Source: Aureobasidium sp. EXF-3400 (lineage: Eukaryota > Ascomycota > Dothideomycetes > Dothideales > Saccotheciaceae). From it: a stretch of 64,000 bases of DNA. The notes beneath the pieces are model-generated. The model was given only the letters and a program-made list of their open reading frames with translations, did no database searches and was not told the origin of the DNA. Made by a program: the position numbers and the translations under genes. The stretch is from positions 40,866 through 104,865 of the forward strand of contig SWBL01000172.1 of NCBI GenBank assembly GCA_024195585.1, written 5' to 3'. Shown here one piece after another: positions 10,759-21,026 of the stretch (position 1 is its first letter; each line of letters opens with the position of its first letter).

Positions 10759-11550
10759 AGCACCTTCTGCTGTGTATGTCCTCAGCTTGTCGAAAGCGAG
10801 GCTGCGCAAATTGCGATTGCGAACTTATGAGGTTTGTTGGAAGCACATTGTATCAGATGAAAGTGCTGAATATATCTCTTCGAAGGCGGATGTGAATGTG
10901 TTGTGTAGAAGGAATCTGAAACAACAGTGCAGTGTCATTTAGCGCTACGGATAGGTCAGGTATGTGTTACCCCTTGCTTTGTTTGTGTCTTTGTCGCTCT
11001 TGTGGCTTTCTCGTCAGTCTCGCAACTCTTTGTTCAACATGTTTTGCTAAGACATGTGAGTTGTATCTGTGTCGACCAAGTCCAAAAGTCGCAAACCACC
11101 TGTGTTCCTGGGTAGTCTTCGTGTCTTGTTCTGATGTCTTGATCTATCGCCGGGAGTAGGTAATCAAGCTCCTGGTGACACAAAGATTGCTTCCAACCAG
11201 CCGGGTATGATTCGTTGATCCATCGGGTAATTCTTTCGTGATGTGAGAGTGGAGTGCAAGGTCAAAGATCGGACCCGAGAATATGCTTGGGCGTTGTCAG
11301 CTTATATGAAAACATTCACGCCAAGCTGTCTCACGAGTCACGACTGCTAGATTGATTCTGGAGATTTGATCCGTCGGATTGTTTCGCATTGGCGAGAGCC
11401 GCTTGCATGTCCTGAGCCAAGCGGCACAGGGACGTGCCAATCAATTATGAAGGAGTGATTGCCTGGCAAAAGGCATCAATTTCCATCTTGCCCGTGGTTC
11501 GCGGGCTCTTTGACAGGTTTGAATGAAGGTCGAGGCCCGAGTGAACGTGC
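10759..11550. other. Intergenic region
   Basis: Apart from the kinase promoter next to 10758, no coding or RNA signal was found. Base composition is ordinary up to the inverted-repeat element. Confidence 0.4.
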
Positions 11551-11627
11551 GAGTGCATCCCTTTCAAGACAGTCGGTCAATGCGGCCACTCCGCATTTAT
11601 AACTGAATAGCTGATTTCAGGATTTCT
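11551..11627 (+). repeat. Left terminal inverted repeat
   Basis: It pairs with 12071-12146 on the opposite strand. The inner 60 bases (11568-11627) match with three differences, all transitions. The outer part matches with a one-base gap. It contains a small internal hairpin, AATGCGG-ccact-CCGCATT. Confidence 0.85.
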
Positions 11628-12070
11628 AAACTTCTGATTTTTGAATCCTTATAACTTTAACGTACCGGTACCGAGTACGCTACTACCTATCCTTCTACTC
11701 TTATTATTGCGCTATTACCTACTCTACTCTATAGTTATATACGCTTTCTATATGGTTATTGCTAGTATTCTATACTGACTTATTGTCGTACTCGTGGTTG
11801 TAATTATAGAGCGCGCTTCTATTCCTAAAGCCGCCGAGACTTGCATTCGACTTCCGTGTCCGTAGAGGGGCATTTAGAATAAGTTACGTAGACCCCTACT
11901 CTCTTGATTACTAATACACCTACCTATATATATATCTATATTTTCTTATACACTTAGGTCATTTATGTATAGTATTAAACGTAGCAGCATGTATAGTAGT
12001 ATAGTCATATTTAGCAAAGGGTATACGAGCTAGAATGCTAACAGTGAGAATCTACAGGATCCAGGAATTC

Positions 12071-12146
12071 AGAAATCCTAAAATCAGCTATTCAGTTATA
12101 AATGCGGAGTGGCCGCATTAACCGACCGTCTTTAAGGGGTCCACTC
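12071..12146 (-). repeat. Right terminal inverted repeat
   Basis: This is the inverted partner of 11551-11627. Two of the three inner mismatches are CpA in the left copy and TpA in the right copy, the change expected from RIP-type mutation. Confidence 0.85.
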
Positions 12147-12724
12147 CGTACAGTGTCAAGTTCCCTTCGCCAGATTTATACAAAACTCCGCTCGTTGGGA
12201 ACTCGCGCGTCCGGGATTCCGTGTTTCACGGCTGCAAGTCCGCAACGCGTCGGTAAGAAATGCCATGCCGTCCCGTCGGTTAAACACGGCGCGTTCTGAC
12301 CCATTTCATGAGTTGGGTATTCGCAAGGACTTGCCAAGGAAAAGAGATGAATATCCCTGTGGTATCCGTATGTCGTGGATCGCAAGTGAGACAACAATAG
12401 GATGATGGAAAAGCACAAATCCGTGAGTGACAGTCGTGCTAGTTCAAGTGCGGATTTAAGCACTCTAAATGCGCGATCGTCAATCGAAGTGGAGGCTGGG
12501 CCCAGGCCCTGCGGCTTGCCTCTCAGAATCAATCGGAGCAGCGGTCCGTGATGCAACCGCATAGGCGGCAGCCAATCGAGGCAACTCATATGTAGAAGAC
12601 AGCAGATACTTTTCCAGGTGGGTTTCTGTCGCGGCTTCCAAAGTGCTGATATTCTGTTGTTGCCTGTCGTATCGGTGTCAAACTTCCATCGATCCTACCT
12701 GGAGGCTTCGCCGACGCCATCAGC
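12147..12724. other. Intergenic region upstream of the histidine kinase
   Basis: No recognisable gene. It probably includes the kinase promoter and leader. Upstream coding exons of the kinase might be hidden here, because its predicted N-terminus is short. Confidence 0.35.
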
Positions 12725-15700
12725 ATGACAGGCGCATGTCAACGACCGACAAGGCAAGTTCCAATTTAGAAGCAACCAACCATCATTTGTCTGTCTAATT
12801 TCAACACTGTAGACATTCTAACGACTCTCTCCTCACCGCTCTCGCTCAGAACGGTGCACTTCGTCTACAATGCGATCGCGCGCTTGTGTCGTTGATTGAA
12901 GATGGAACATCATGGGTCGTCGCAGGTGCTGGACAATCCAGCTTGCTATGTGCTCCTTACGACCAGTCTACCTCTTCATATCGAATCCTGCAACAAGCAT
13001 TACTCGACCGTATACAATCTGCGGCTGTCTTTGGCGGCAGACGCTTGGCAAACCAATCCGACAATGTCATTGCAGATCACACTCGACACATCATTCTTGA
13101 CTTGCAACAGAACCAAGACTCGAATGAGCCTGTATTGACCCGAGTCTCTTATGCTGCTGTACCGATCAAATCGGTCTCGGGTCAACTCTTAGGCATGTAT
13201 ACCGTGATTGACAGCAAAACACGACAGGACTTTATGACCAACGAAACATACATCGTCTTGAGTGACATCGCTTGCGCTACTGCACAGCACCTGGGAACAC
13301 AAGACACCAGGATGAACATGAACGATGACACACGAGCCAAACTAAACTTCTCAAAGTTTTTGGAGCACAACAGACCTCGACCCACGAGAACCGTAGAAGC
13401 AGGCAGGCATTTGCCGACTTTTTCGGACACTTCCAAAGAGATCAATCGTGGAACTTCAAGTCCGACTAGTTCATCCTCTTCTAACTCTACTCTGAAGGAT
13501 GCGCTTGATGAAACTGTTCTTTCGGCTAACAGCACTCCTTTGACAACGCCAGCCGAAGAATGCTCGGAGTTTGTTTTCGTCGACCCATCGCCAACGCCTA
13601 CGTTACTTCCCTGTCGAGTTCGTCAAAGCTCCGATGCCAAATCAACTCATACTCTGACGAGTCAAGGTAGTCGACGCTCAGATCCGACGCTGTCGATTGC
13701 TGCAAGCTTGATCCGCGCTGCTCATGATCTCGAAGGTCTTGTACTATTGGATATTACGAACACCGGCGATGACACGACAAGCGATCATGTTCCAATATGC
13801 GAGACGCTCGAAGCCTCGATTGTCGATGACGACAGTACGCCGGCGCGCATCACACACTCCATATTTGTCGAACACGAGTCTCTTGATTATCTCATATCGA
13901 AATTCCCCCAAGGTTGTGTTCTAAGGGTTAGCGAGGAAGAGATATCAGCGCTTGTTGTCATGGAAATGTCGAGCCCTGGCCCAGCAGTTTACGAAATACT
14001 GGATAAGATGTTCGTCATGCCTCCAGATCTGCACCTGCTACTCCAACAAGCTCAATCACTGGTCTTCATGCCTTTGTGGGACCCAACGCGACGTACGACC
14101 TACGCCAGCATGTTGGGCTGGCCTAGGGATCCTGTGCGCGTGTTCAAGGAGCACGATCTGCTCTCTTTGTCGATCTATGGGAGAGTCTTGTGCGCCGAGA
14201 TCACCCGCTTGAGTATGTGTCCCAATTATTTTGTTCAGAGAGGCCTTGCTAACTTTCGGGGCTGAAGACGCCCTTGACACGGAGGCAACAAAGTCTGATT
14301 TCGTTTCGTCTCTTAGTCACGAGCTGCGTTCACCATTACATGGATGTCTGGGCGCTGTCGAAGTTTTGCGTGACACCGCGCTCGACAAGTCTCAAATAGA
14401 ACTTCTGGGGATGATCGATTCTTGCGCTTCAACCTTGTTGTTCACCATGAACCATCTCCTGGACTTTTCCAAAATTAACGACCTTGACCGTACGCGATCT
14501 AGGCACCGTGGAGACTCTCACGGAGAGACGTCGCTAGCCTCGCCCAGAAACACATTCGGCCAAGTCAGTGAGGACTACTTATGCCGCATTGTGCAGGGTG
14601 TGGTTGAGGGCGTTTGGTATGGTCATGATAGGGAGCAAGCAGCCCATGAACGGGGATCGAATGCGTTCCTCCAAGACCAAGATTTACATCTCGACAGCGA
14701 CAGTCCAATCGTGAAGAACAAAGACGTTGCAATCTTCCTTTTCATGGAAAGCCATGCGGCCTGGTTCTCCATGGTTTCAGCCGGAGCCTGGAAGAGGTTG
14801 GTGATGAACCTGTTCGGCAATTCTCTCAAATTCTGCCAGCGCGGCTACATCGAGGTTACGTTGAAGATGGTACCCGATCCGAAGAATCCCGGGAAAAAGA
14901 TGGCTCATCTCATGGTCAGCGACACGGGTATTGGAATGAGTGAAAACTTCATGAAGCATGCCTTGTATCGACCGTTCATGCAGGAAAACTCTCTTGTCAG
15001 TGGTACCGGAGTTGGGCTTAATATCGTCAAACAGATTGTCAACGACCTTCAAGGAACCATCAATGTCACGAGCACTCTGGGTATTGGAACCCGGTTCGAT
15101 GTGTTCATACCCTTGGTTGAACGAAAATCGATTTCTGACGAGGCTATTCCCGATGGAGGTGAGATACTGGATCCGGAAGCAGTCCTTAGCGGACGCACTC
15201 TCTGTTTGCTTCCATCCTCCCACACCACATCTGGGAGTACAGATACACCGCTCGAGCGTACGACTATGGTCCATTCTTACGTGAAGTCGATCGCTGAAAA
15301 CTGGTTCCAAATGAAGGTCATTTCGGCTGAGACGGCAGACGAGGTCGATGCTGATATCTATGTCACTGAGGTCTCGGACTATGCCAGTCATAGTCGTTCA
15401 ACAGGCAAGAGCTCCGACATGGCCAACAGGCATCGCACTATCCTGGTCGGTAATCAACGCGAGATATCGCAGACTCAACAACAGTACTCCAATGATTTCG
15501 TCGACCTGAAATATCCTCTCGGACCACGATCGCTCTCCCTTGCCCTTCATACCGCTATGAAGACACGAATCAATCAAGCGACTCAGGTTCTGACAGATCC
15601 TGCCACAGCGAGCTCACCGGAGCAGATTGAGGAAATCGTAGAGATCAAAGCTGTCAGCCATGAGATGGAGAACGTCCCCGGTCAACCTACCCACCTCACC

Positions 15701-16084
15701 AAGACGGAACACCTTCTCCTCGTCGATGACAACGCAATCAACCTCAAAATCCTCTCCACCTTTGTCAGAAAGCTATCCTTCGACGCCCGCACAGCTATAG
15801 ACGGTGAAGACGCACTCGAAACCTATACACAGTTTTCAAAGACCCAACCTTTCACCACTATTCTCATGGACATTTCAATGCCAAAGATGAATGGCTTTGA
15901 GTCTTCTCGTGCTATCCGCCAGTTTGAAGTTGAGAATAGCCTTCCACCTTCGAGGATCATCGCATTAACTGCGTTGGGCTCGGAGGCTTCGAGGCGGGAG
16001 GCCGAGGCAAGTGGAATTGATGAGTTTCAGACAAAACCTGTTGCACTGAGGACGTTGAAGGAGTTATTGCAGAGTGCGTCATAA
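12725..16084 (+). CDS. Hybrid histidine kinase (GAF-HisKA-HATPase-receiver)
   Basis: Model: exons 12725-12753, 12813-14212 and 14268-16084, giving 1081 aa. A GAF-like sensor region begins at once (LLTALAQNGALRLQCDRALVSLIEDG). The phosphoacceptor box SHELRSPLHG carries His494. The ATP-binding domain shows NLFGNSLKF (N box, about 657), DTGIGM and GTGVGLNIVKQIV. The C-terminal receiver has VDDNAINLKIL, phosphoacceptor Asp1011 in ILMDISMPKMNG, and the conserved lysine in FQTKPVA. It should pass phosphate His to Asp to a histidine phosphotransfer protein. There is no transmembrane segment, so it is probably cytosolic. The second intron ends at an AAG acceptor after a perfect CTAAC branch site; other acceptors leave a 28-nt intron. 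The first intron needs a GC donor. The first exon and start are the least certain part, and related kinases are longer at this end. Confidence 0.8.
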
Positions 16085-17079
16085 CAGGCAATGACGACTT
16101 CTCAAAACATTTCTATGATTATTTTGCCTGCAGTACTTTTAGCGAGCATTTCTGGTGTTGTTTCTGGTTGGGTTCTTTATGTCTCAAAATCTTGCAGTTG
16201 TGCGGTTCAGCTTTGGATGTACTACACACTCTTCTTCTTACATATCAGTTCAGCATTAGCATTTTCACATTCGTTCATCTTCTAGAATCTTCTTAACTTC
16301 CCTTGTCACATCTTGCAGTGCGAAGTAGGCAACATAAAGGCGACCAGACAGCACGTTTATTACGACAACCATGGACATATCACTACTATACGCTCTATAA
16401 CCTATCCCCAGATTCTGTAGAAGTACACATCAAATCAAGAGGCTATTATCTATATAAGAGGAATTGGTCTTTTTCGCTATGTTTGTCTAATGCGGGAAGT
16501 ATGGCTCAGCATCAGAATCCGTAACTTTGTGCTTGGATTTGAGAGATTTGATCTTTTAGAGTCTTTGCTGGAAATGCTGGTGAATATGGCGTTAGTTAGC
16601 CATGTACAATGTAAATCCCAAATCAATCACTGCATTATGTGAGAGGACGCGTCGATAAGCCGCCGATACTAAGGTATTAGATGAAGTTGTAAGGTAACGA
16701 GGAGAAAAAGAAGTTTTTGAATGGTATAGTGAAGTCTCCGAGATCGCGCCTTCGAAAATGTAACTGATAAGTTGCTTTTGCAGTTAGAGGAGAGCATTTA
16801 TTCCTAATGCTAGATGTGTTAGCCTCGCAAAGACTTGAGATTCGAGATGTTTGATGGAGTATTCATCGCCGACGAACAGGCAAGGTTTCAGAAAGGAACG
16901 CTGTTAAGGCATCGTGCAGTATATCAAGGACTTTGCGCTCGAAAACCACGAGATATAGCACTCATTCAATCATTTACCCGTTTGTATTCCAGTCTACTCA
17001 AAAAGTAGCACCTCACATACCCCAACTTCCCTCCCTCCATCCTCCACCCCATCCTTCCCACAATACCACACTCGCCCGT
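16085..17079. other. Convergent intergenic region
   Basis: This is about 1 kb between two convergent genes. It is moderately AT-rich, has no open frame worth calling, and presumably holds both 3' flanks. Confidence 0.4.
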
Positions 17080-18258
17080 CTATTGCCTCTCTTCATCAAC
17101 AAGCCCAGTATCCTCTAACGCCCTCATAAACTCCTCCAATTCTTTAGGGTCTGTAAGCGCCAACACACCTCCTCCCTTTCCTCCCAATCCTTTAATGCCC
17201 ACCTCTTTACCAACAAGATTTCTCCCCACTTTGCCAGGTCCGATTCCAATCCATCGCTTGACTTTTTGTTGCTGGTGTAGGTATTGGATGCTTTGGTGCC
17301 AGAGCACTGGTTCGGCGGCTGAGCGAGCTACCAGATCGATGAGTTCTGGTGCTGAAGAGAAGGGGAGGGCGGTGACGTTGGAGACACAAGGGAGGGTGTG
17401 GGCGGAGAAAGTGATGGCGTTTGGTGCTGAGAGGAGGCGCCGCATCAAATCCACTGCAGGCAACATTAATGGCGAATGGAATGGTGAGTCGGCTTTTAGG
17501 CGGACAGCACGTGGATCATGACTGTCAAAGTGCCGCACATGCCTCAGAGCTTCCTGTATATGCGCAATCTCTCCACTCAACACAAATTGCGTTTTAGAGT
17601 TTATGTTGGCCACATTCGCCCTCAGTTCCGTATTGGCAGCCAGGTATCGTGTTATAGCATTGAGTGTGGCGTCGCGTTGATCAGGCTCACACACCAGTGC
17701 AATCATACCCATTTCTTGGTCGGAGGAAGCAGAGCACCTCGCCATAACCTCTCCTCGTTGCCTAACCATCTTCAACGCCGTCTTGAACTCTAAATTGCCT
17801 GCTGCAACCAGCGCTGCGAATTCGCCTAAGCTGTGGCCGAGAGTGAAATCCACAGTGTCTTTGGTGTCGAAGCCGAATTCTTTTTCTAGCACGCGCAGGA
17901 TCAGGATGCTGGTGGCCATGATGGCGGGTTGAGAGTTTTGGGTGGCGGTGAGATTGGCATTGGTACCGGAGGTGATGAGATCGGTGAGAGAGGGTGAGAT
18001 GGACAGCGTGTGGTTGATCTCTTCGAGGAGGGGTTTGACTGTCGTTGGGAAGGCGGCTAACCAGGGATCTAGCATGCCCACGCGCTGAACGCCTTGACCG
18101 GGGAAGAAGAGGGCGGTCTTCGGGCGGGTGGGCGTCGTGTATGCTCTTGTTGATGTGCATGGCGATGTGTATGTTGTAGGTCTCCCTCCTTCTCTTGTGG
18201 CATGTGGGAGTAGTGCCCTGGCCTGAGAAAGGCGTCCTCTGGCTGGGACTCTCATCAT
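17080..18258 (-). CDS. MCT1: Mitochondrial malonyl-CoA:ACP transacylase
   Basis: Single exon, 392 aa from the first in-frame ATG (18258). It belongs to the FabD family: FFPGQG (51-56), nucleophile Ser143 in GHSLGE, and catalytic His261 in DSPFHS. The N-terminal 45 residues are rich in Arg/Ser/Thr and lack acidic residues except one Glu, as in a mitochondrial presequence. The role known for this family in fungi is loading malonate onto mitochondrial acyl-carrier protein for octanoate/lipoate synthesis. Length is near the family norm plus presequence. No polyketide synthase lies nearby, so a housekeeping role is more likely than secondary metabolism. Confidence 0.9.
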   Translation of the reverse strand: MMRVPARGRLSQARALLPHATREGGRPTTYTSPCTSTRAYTTPTRPKTALFFPGQGVQRVGMLDPWLAAFPTTVKPLLEEINHTLSISPSLTDLITSGTNANLTATQNSQPAIMATSILILRVLEKEFGFDTKDTVDFTLGHSLGEFAALVAAGNLEFKTALKMVRQRGEVMARCSASSDQEMGMIALVCEPDQRDATLNAITRYLAANTELRANVANINSKTQFVLSGEIAHIQEALRHVRHFDSHDPRAVRLKADSPFHSPLMLPAVDLMRRLLSAPNAITFSAHTLPCVSNVTALPFSSAPELIDLVARSAAEPVLWHQSIQYLHQQQKVKRWIGIGPGKVGRNLVGKEVGIKGLGGKGGGVLALTDPKELEEFMRALEDTGLVDEERQ

Positions 18259-18774
18259 GGTCCGAGTCGTCGCGCTGAGGCTGTAAGTAATGCTTTGGCC
18301 GGGCGCATCTCCATTCACGAATCAACGTGGTTGGAATCGCCTATGACGGTCGTTGTGTTGGTCCGAGATTCACATGCGGCTGTCAACAAGCAGCTTCGAG
18401 AGATGACGCTGATGAGCCGAGGTTACCAGCTGGTCGAGGTCAAGCTGGCTGCAGCGCCTGTCCGCGGCTCCGGGAGCTTACCCCAGCGGCCACCTTCGGC
18501 TTTACTATTTCCCTCACATCTTATATACCGCCCATCAGGCCCCCTTCCTCTGGCCATCAAGACTCCTTTGAGGACCACAGTAGACATCATCACAAGTTTA
18601 GTCAACCAGGCAGGTACATTTTCATATAATAAAAAGGGTTCATAACATTTCGTTTCTTAACTGGCTAAAGATCGTGCGAGCATTCGACGCAAGACGGAGG
18701 TATCAAAGGGGAAGAGGGGGAATCATTTTTCGTGGTGCACAGGAACTGACGACAGCAAATGCAGCAGAATGCAT
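18259..18774. other. Intergenic region between MCT1 and the GDH fragment
   Basis: It contains the MCT1 promoter and the 3' flank of the glutamate dehydrogenase fragment. Nothing else was recognised. Confidence 0.4.
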
Positions 18775-19101
18775 TTACCACCAGTCACCGTGGTCGTGCA
18801 TGGCCTGAGCAACCTTCTTGAAGCCAGCAATGTTGGAACCAGCAACCAGCGAAGGGAACTCGCCCTCGGCGGGGGTAACGTACTCCTTGGCGGTCTCGAG
18901 TCCGTTCTCGAAGCAGTTCTTCATGATCTGCTTGAGCTTCTCGTCGACCTCCTCGCTGGTCCACTTCAGGCGCTGCGAGTTCTGTGCCATCTCAAGACCG
19001 GACACGGCAACACCACCGGCGTTGGCGGCCTTTCCGGGTGCGTACCAGATGGCAGAGCCCTTCTTCTCCTTTCTCGACGCCTCGAAGATGTCGATGGCTC
19101 C
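18775..19101 (-). pseudogene. Orphan C-terminal fragment of NADP-glutamate dehydrogenase
   Basis: About 108 codons without interruption encode the very C-terminus of fungal NADP-glutamate dehydrogenase, starting at AIDIFEASRKEKKGSAIWYAPG and including KAANAGGVAVSGLEMAQNS, VAGSNIAGFKKVAQAM and the terminal GDWW. The family is about 450 aa, so the N-terminal three quarters, including the substrate and NADP sites, are missing. Upstream on this strand the similarity stops abruptly in unrelated sequence at about 19101, and 113 bp further begins the last exon of the aldo-keto reductase. Codon usage is strongly biased to C/G-ending codons, as in a highly expressed gene, and there are no stops, so the copy is recent, still selected, or linked to a rearrangement. 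The full gene is not in this window. Confidence 0.8.
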
Positions 19102-19214
19102 GGCGCGCCGCGTAATTGAAATCGAGTAAGCATCACACCTCAACAACTGATAAGACTTTCGTTCAAGAGAGATAGCAACACTCCGACAGCGGTGCGACAC
19201 TGCGACGCGGGGGT

Positions 19215-20272
19215 TTACGGGGCATCGGTAGGATCCCAATCTGGCGTGAACAGAGGCAAGTTAGCAACTTATTTCGGCAGATGTCTCGTTTCCTCTTGAG
19301 TTCATCCTTACCTGTCACCAAATACTCGTCCAATCCGTCCATCTTGGCCATGTCGCTCTCGTCAATCTCGAAACCACTGATATCGCCATTCTGCACGATA
19401 CGCTCCTTCTTGACGCTCTTGGGCAGCGGCACGTAGCCATGCTGGACCGACCATCTCACCAGCAATTGACCAGGATTGCAACTGTACTTTGTGCTCAGCT
19501 CAACAATGACGGGGTGCTTCATGCGAAGAGCGCGCGCCAGAGGAGCATAAGCCTCGACCATAATATCATTCTTCTGGCAGAAGGACGTGATGTCGGTGCG
19601 CGTGTTGAACGGATGCACCTCGATCTGGTTGACAGCTGGAGGGATGCGCGGCTTCGAGTCGAGAAGCTCTTGCAGGTGCTGCACACCGTAGTTGCTCACA
19701 CCTCCGATCTTGACCTCGCCATCCATGATGGCGTCCTCGACCGCGCGCCAACTCTCCAGACGAGCCTTCTTTCCGCCGTACGGACTGTGCAAGAGGAAGA
19801 GGTCAATGTAGCCCAGACCACACTCTTGCACGCTCTTCTTGATGCTCTTTCTCGCCGTGTTGTAATCGCTGTTGCTCGCAAGCTTTGAGGTGTAGTGAAT
19901 GTCCTCGCGGCGAAGACCCGAACTGTTGTTGGATGACTTGAGGAAATCCGTGATGGCGTTACCAACCTGGCGCTCGTTGTGGTACATCTGGGCACTGTCG
20001 ACAGCAAGGTATCCAGCCTGTTCGCGTCATGCTCGTCAGCTTGTGCAATTACTACGGAGGTAAGCAGATAAGGGTGTAGACAGACCTCGAGTGCCCATCT
20101 CGTAGCTTTGGTCGTCTCGTTGCCAGACGTCAAGTATACACCGAGGTGAATCTGTGGCATTGACAAGCCATTGTTAAGCTGCGACTCTGTATGAGCTCAC
20201 GATGAAGAGTGACGCAACTCAGAAAAGACCTGCCTTGACACGGCTGGCGAGACTGTACGTCTTTTGAGACAT
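19215..20272 (-). CDS. Aldo-keto reductase
   Basis: Four exons in coding order: 20234-20272, 20086-20178, 19312-20017 and 19215-19240, giving 287 aa. The catalytic tetrad is visible as Asp51, Tyr56, Lys89 and His121 ([20 protein letters not shown]). It follows the compact AKR3/AKR5-type layout, ends with [10 protein letters not shown], and is expected to be an NADPH-dependent cytosolic carbonyl reductase. The last exon is only eight codons. Intron 1 must use a GC donor (AAG|GCAGGT): only then does [14 protein letters not shown] read through. Substrate unknown. It is transcribed divergently from the conserved protein at 21027 and toward the GDH fragment. Confidence 0.9.
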
Positions 20273-21026
20273 TGTCTGTTATTCCGACTCTGATCAAGTT
20301 TTCTCGTTAGAAGGTGAAACACGGCTTGTTGTGTTAGTAGGGCAGTGAGTTCGTGTAAGAAAGGGCATGGGCAGCTCAGTATTTCAGATAATCGGTCGCT
20401 TTCGCATCGAGCACGGAGCGCGGAGCCGCATCACATATGACGTCTTTTGTTTTCATGCGGCTCATCTTCTTCGTTCTCGTTCTTGCTGCGTTTGAGGCTG
20501 GCACATCGAGGAAGCCCTCAAAACACACAGTCAAATAGCCATCTCAGCAGTCCGAACAAGCACCTTCAACAAGAGTCAGAGCCTGACCGTCGCTAATCCA
20601 CTGGCTGATGAAATGCAGCAAGCACTGGCCTTGCCAAGAGCGCCACTGAGATGCATTCTCAGGGTCTTCCACGACCCGAGAAGAGGCTCCAAGGGCTCAA
20701 TCGTTCTCTGTATCCATCATCGCGCATAAGACTTTGATTTGGTCGCCTCCTGAAATGCACACATTGCCATGGCGTCAGCCTGCCCTCCCATGAGACAGAA
20801 CAATCAACACCGAACCTCTTACCCGAAGCTCACAACTTTCTGACCCAGGACGACATACTGTCGGACCCCGCTATCAGCCTGCAACCGCTACCGTTGTTTC
20901 CCTGTAGCCTTCGCCTCGCCCTAGCATCAACTTACCGCAGACGCGTATTTATAATTATAAAGACCGAGACTACCCGCAGTTTTTTTCGCGTAAGGCTACA
21001 AATTTTGACAACATATACACTTCATC
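20273..21026. other. Divergent promoter region
   Basis: This is 754 bp between divergent starts. It contains a CRE/ATF-like TGACGTC on the AKR side, and on the other side ACGCGT (20941-20946) followed by a TATA-like AT run (20947-20961). Confidence 0.45.
20438..20444. promoter_or_regulatory. CRE/ATF-like TGACGTC site
   Basis: TGACGTC lies 166 bp upstream of the aldo-keto reductase start. Sites of this type bind bZIP stress factors (Atf1-like) in fungi, and aldo-keto reductases are frequent targets. A single seven-base match is weak evidence. Confidence 0.3.

Larger units (their letters stand above)
11551..12146. mobile_element. MITE-like inverted-repeat element with TA-rich core
   Basis: Two long inverted repeats of about 76 bp bound a core of roughly 440 bp that has no open reading frame. 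The core is strongly TA-rich and CpG-poor (long runs of CTA/TAT/TAG), while the repeats themselves stay GC-moderate. That pattern fits a non-autonomous DNA transposon whose interior was mutated by RIP. I could not identify a clear target-site duplication, so the outer borders are approximate. The superfamily is not assignable from the sequence alone. Confidence 0.75.

Noticed and set aside
14213..14240. 28-nt intron in the histidine kinase ending at the first in-phase AG
   Set aside because: Too short for a spliceosomal intron; the 55-nt alternative (to 14267) has a CTAAC branch site and gives the expected protein sequence.
19101..19240. In-frame fusion of the aldo-keto reductase to the GDH fragment by alternative splicing
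   Set aside because: The open frame entering the GDH piece is out of phase with the reductase's last exon, which ends properly at [10 protein letters not shown] and a stop.
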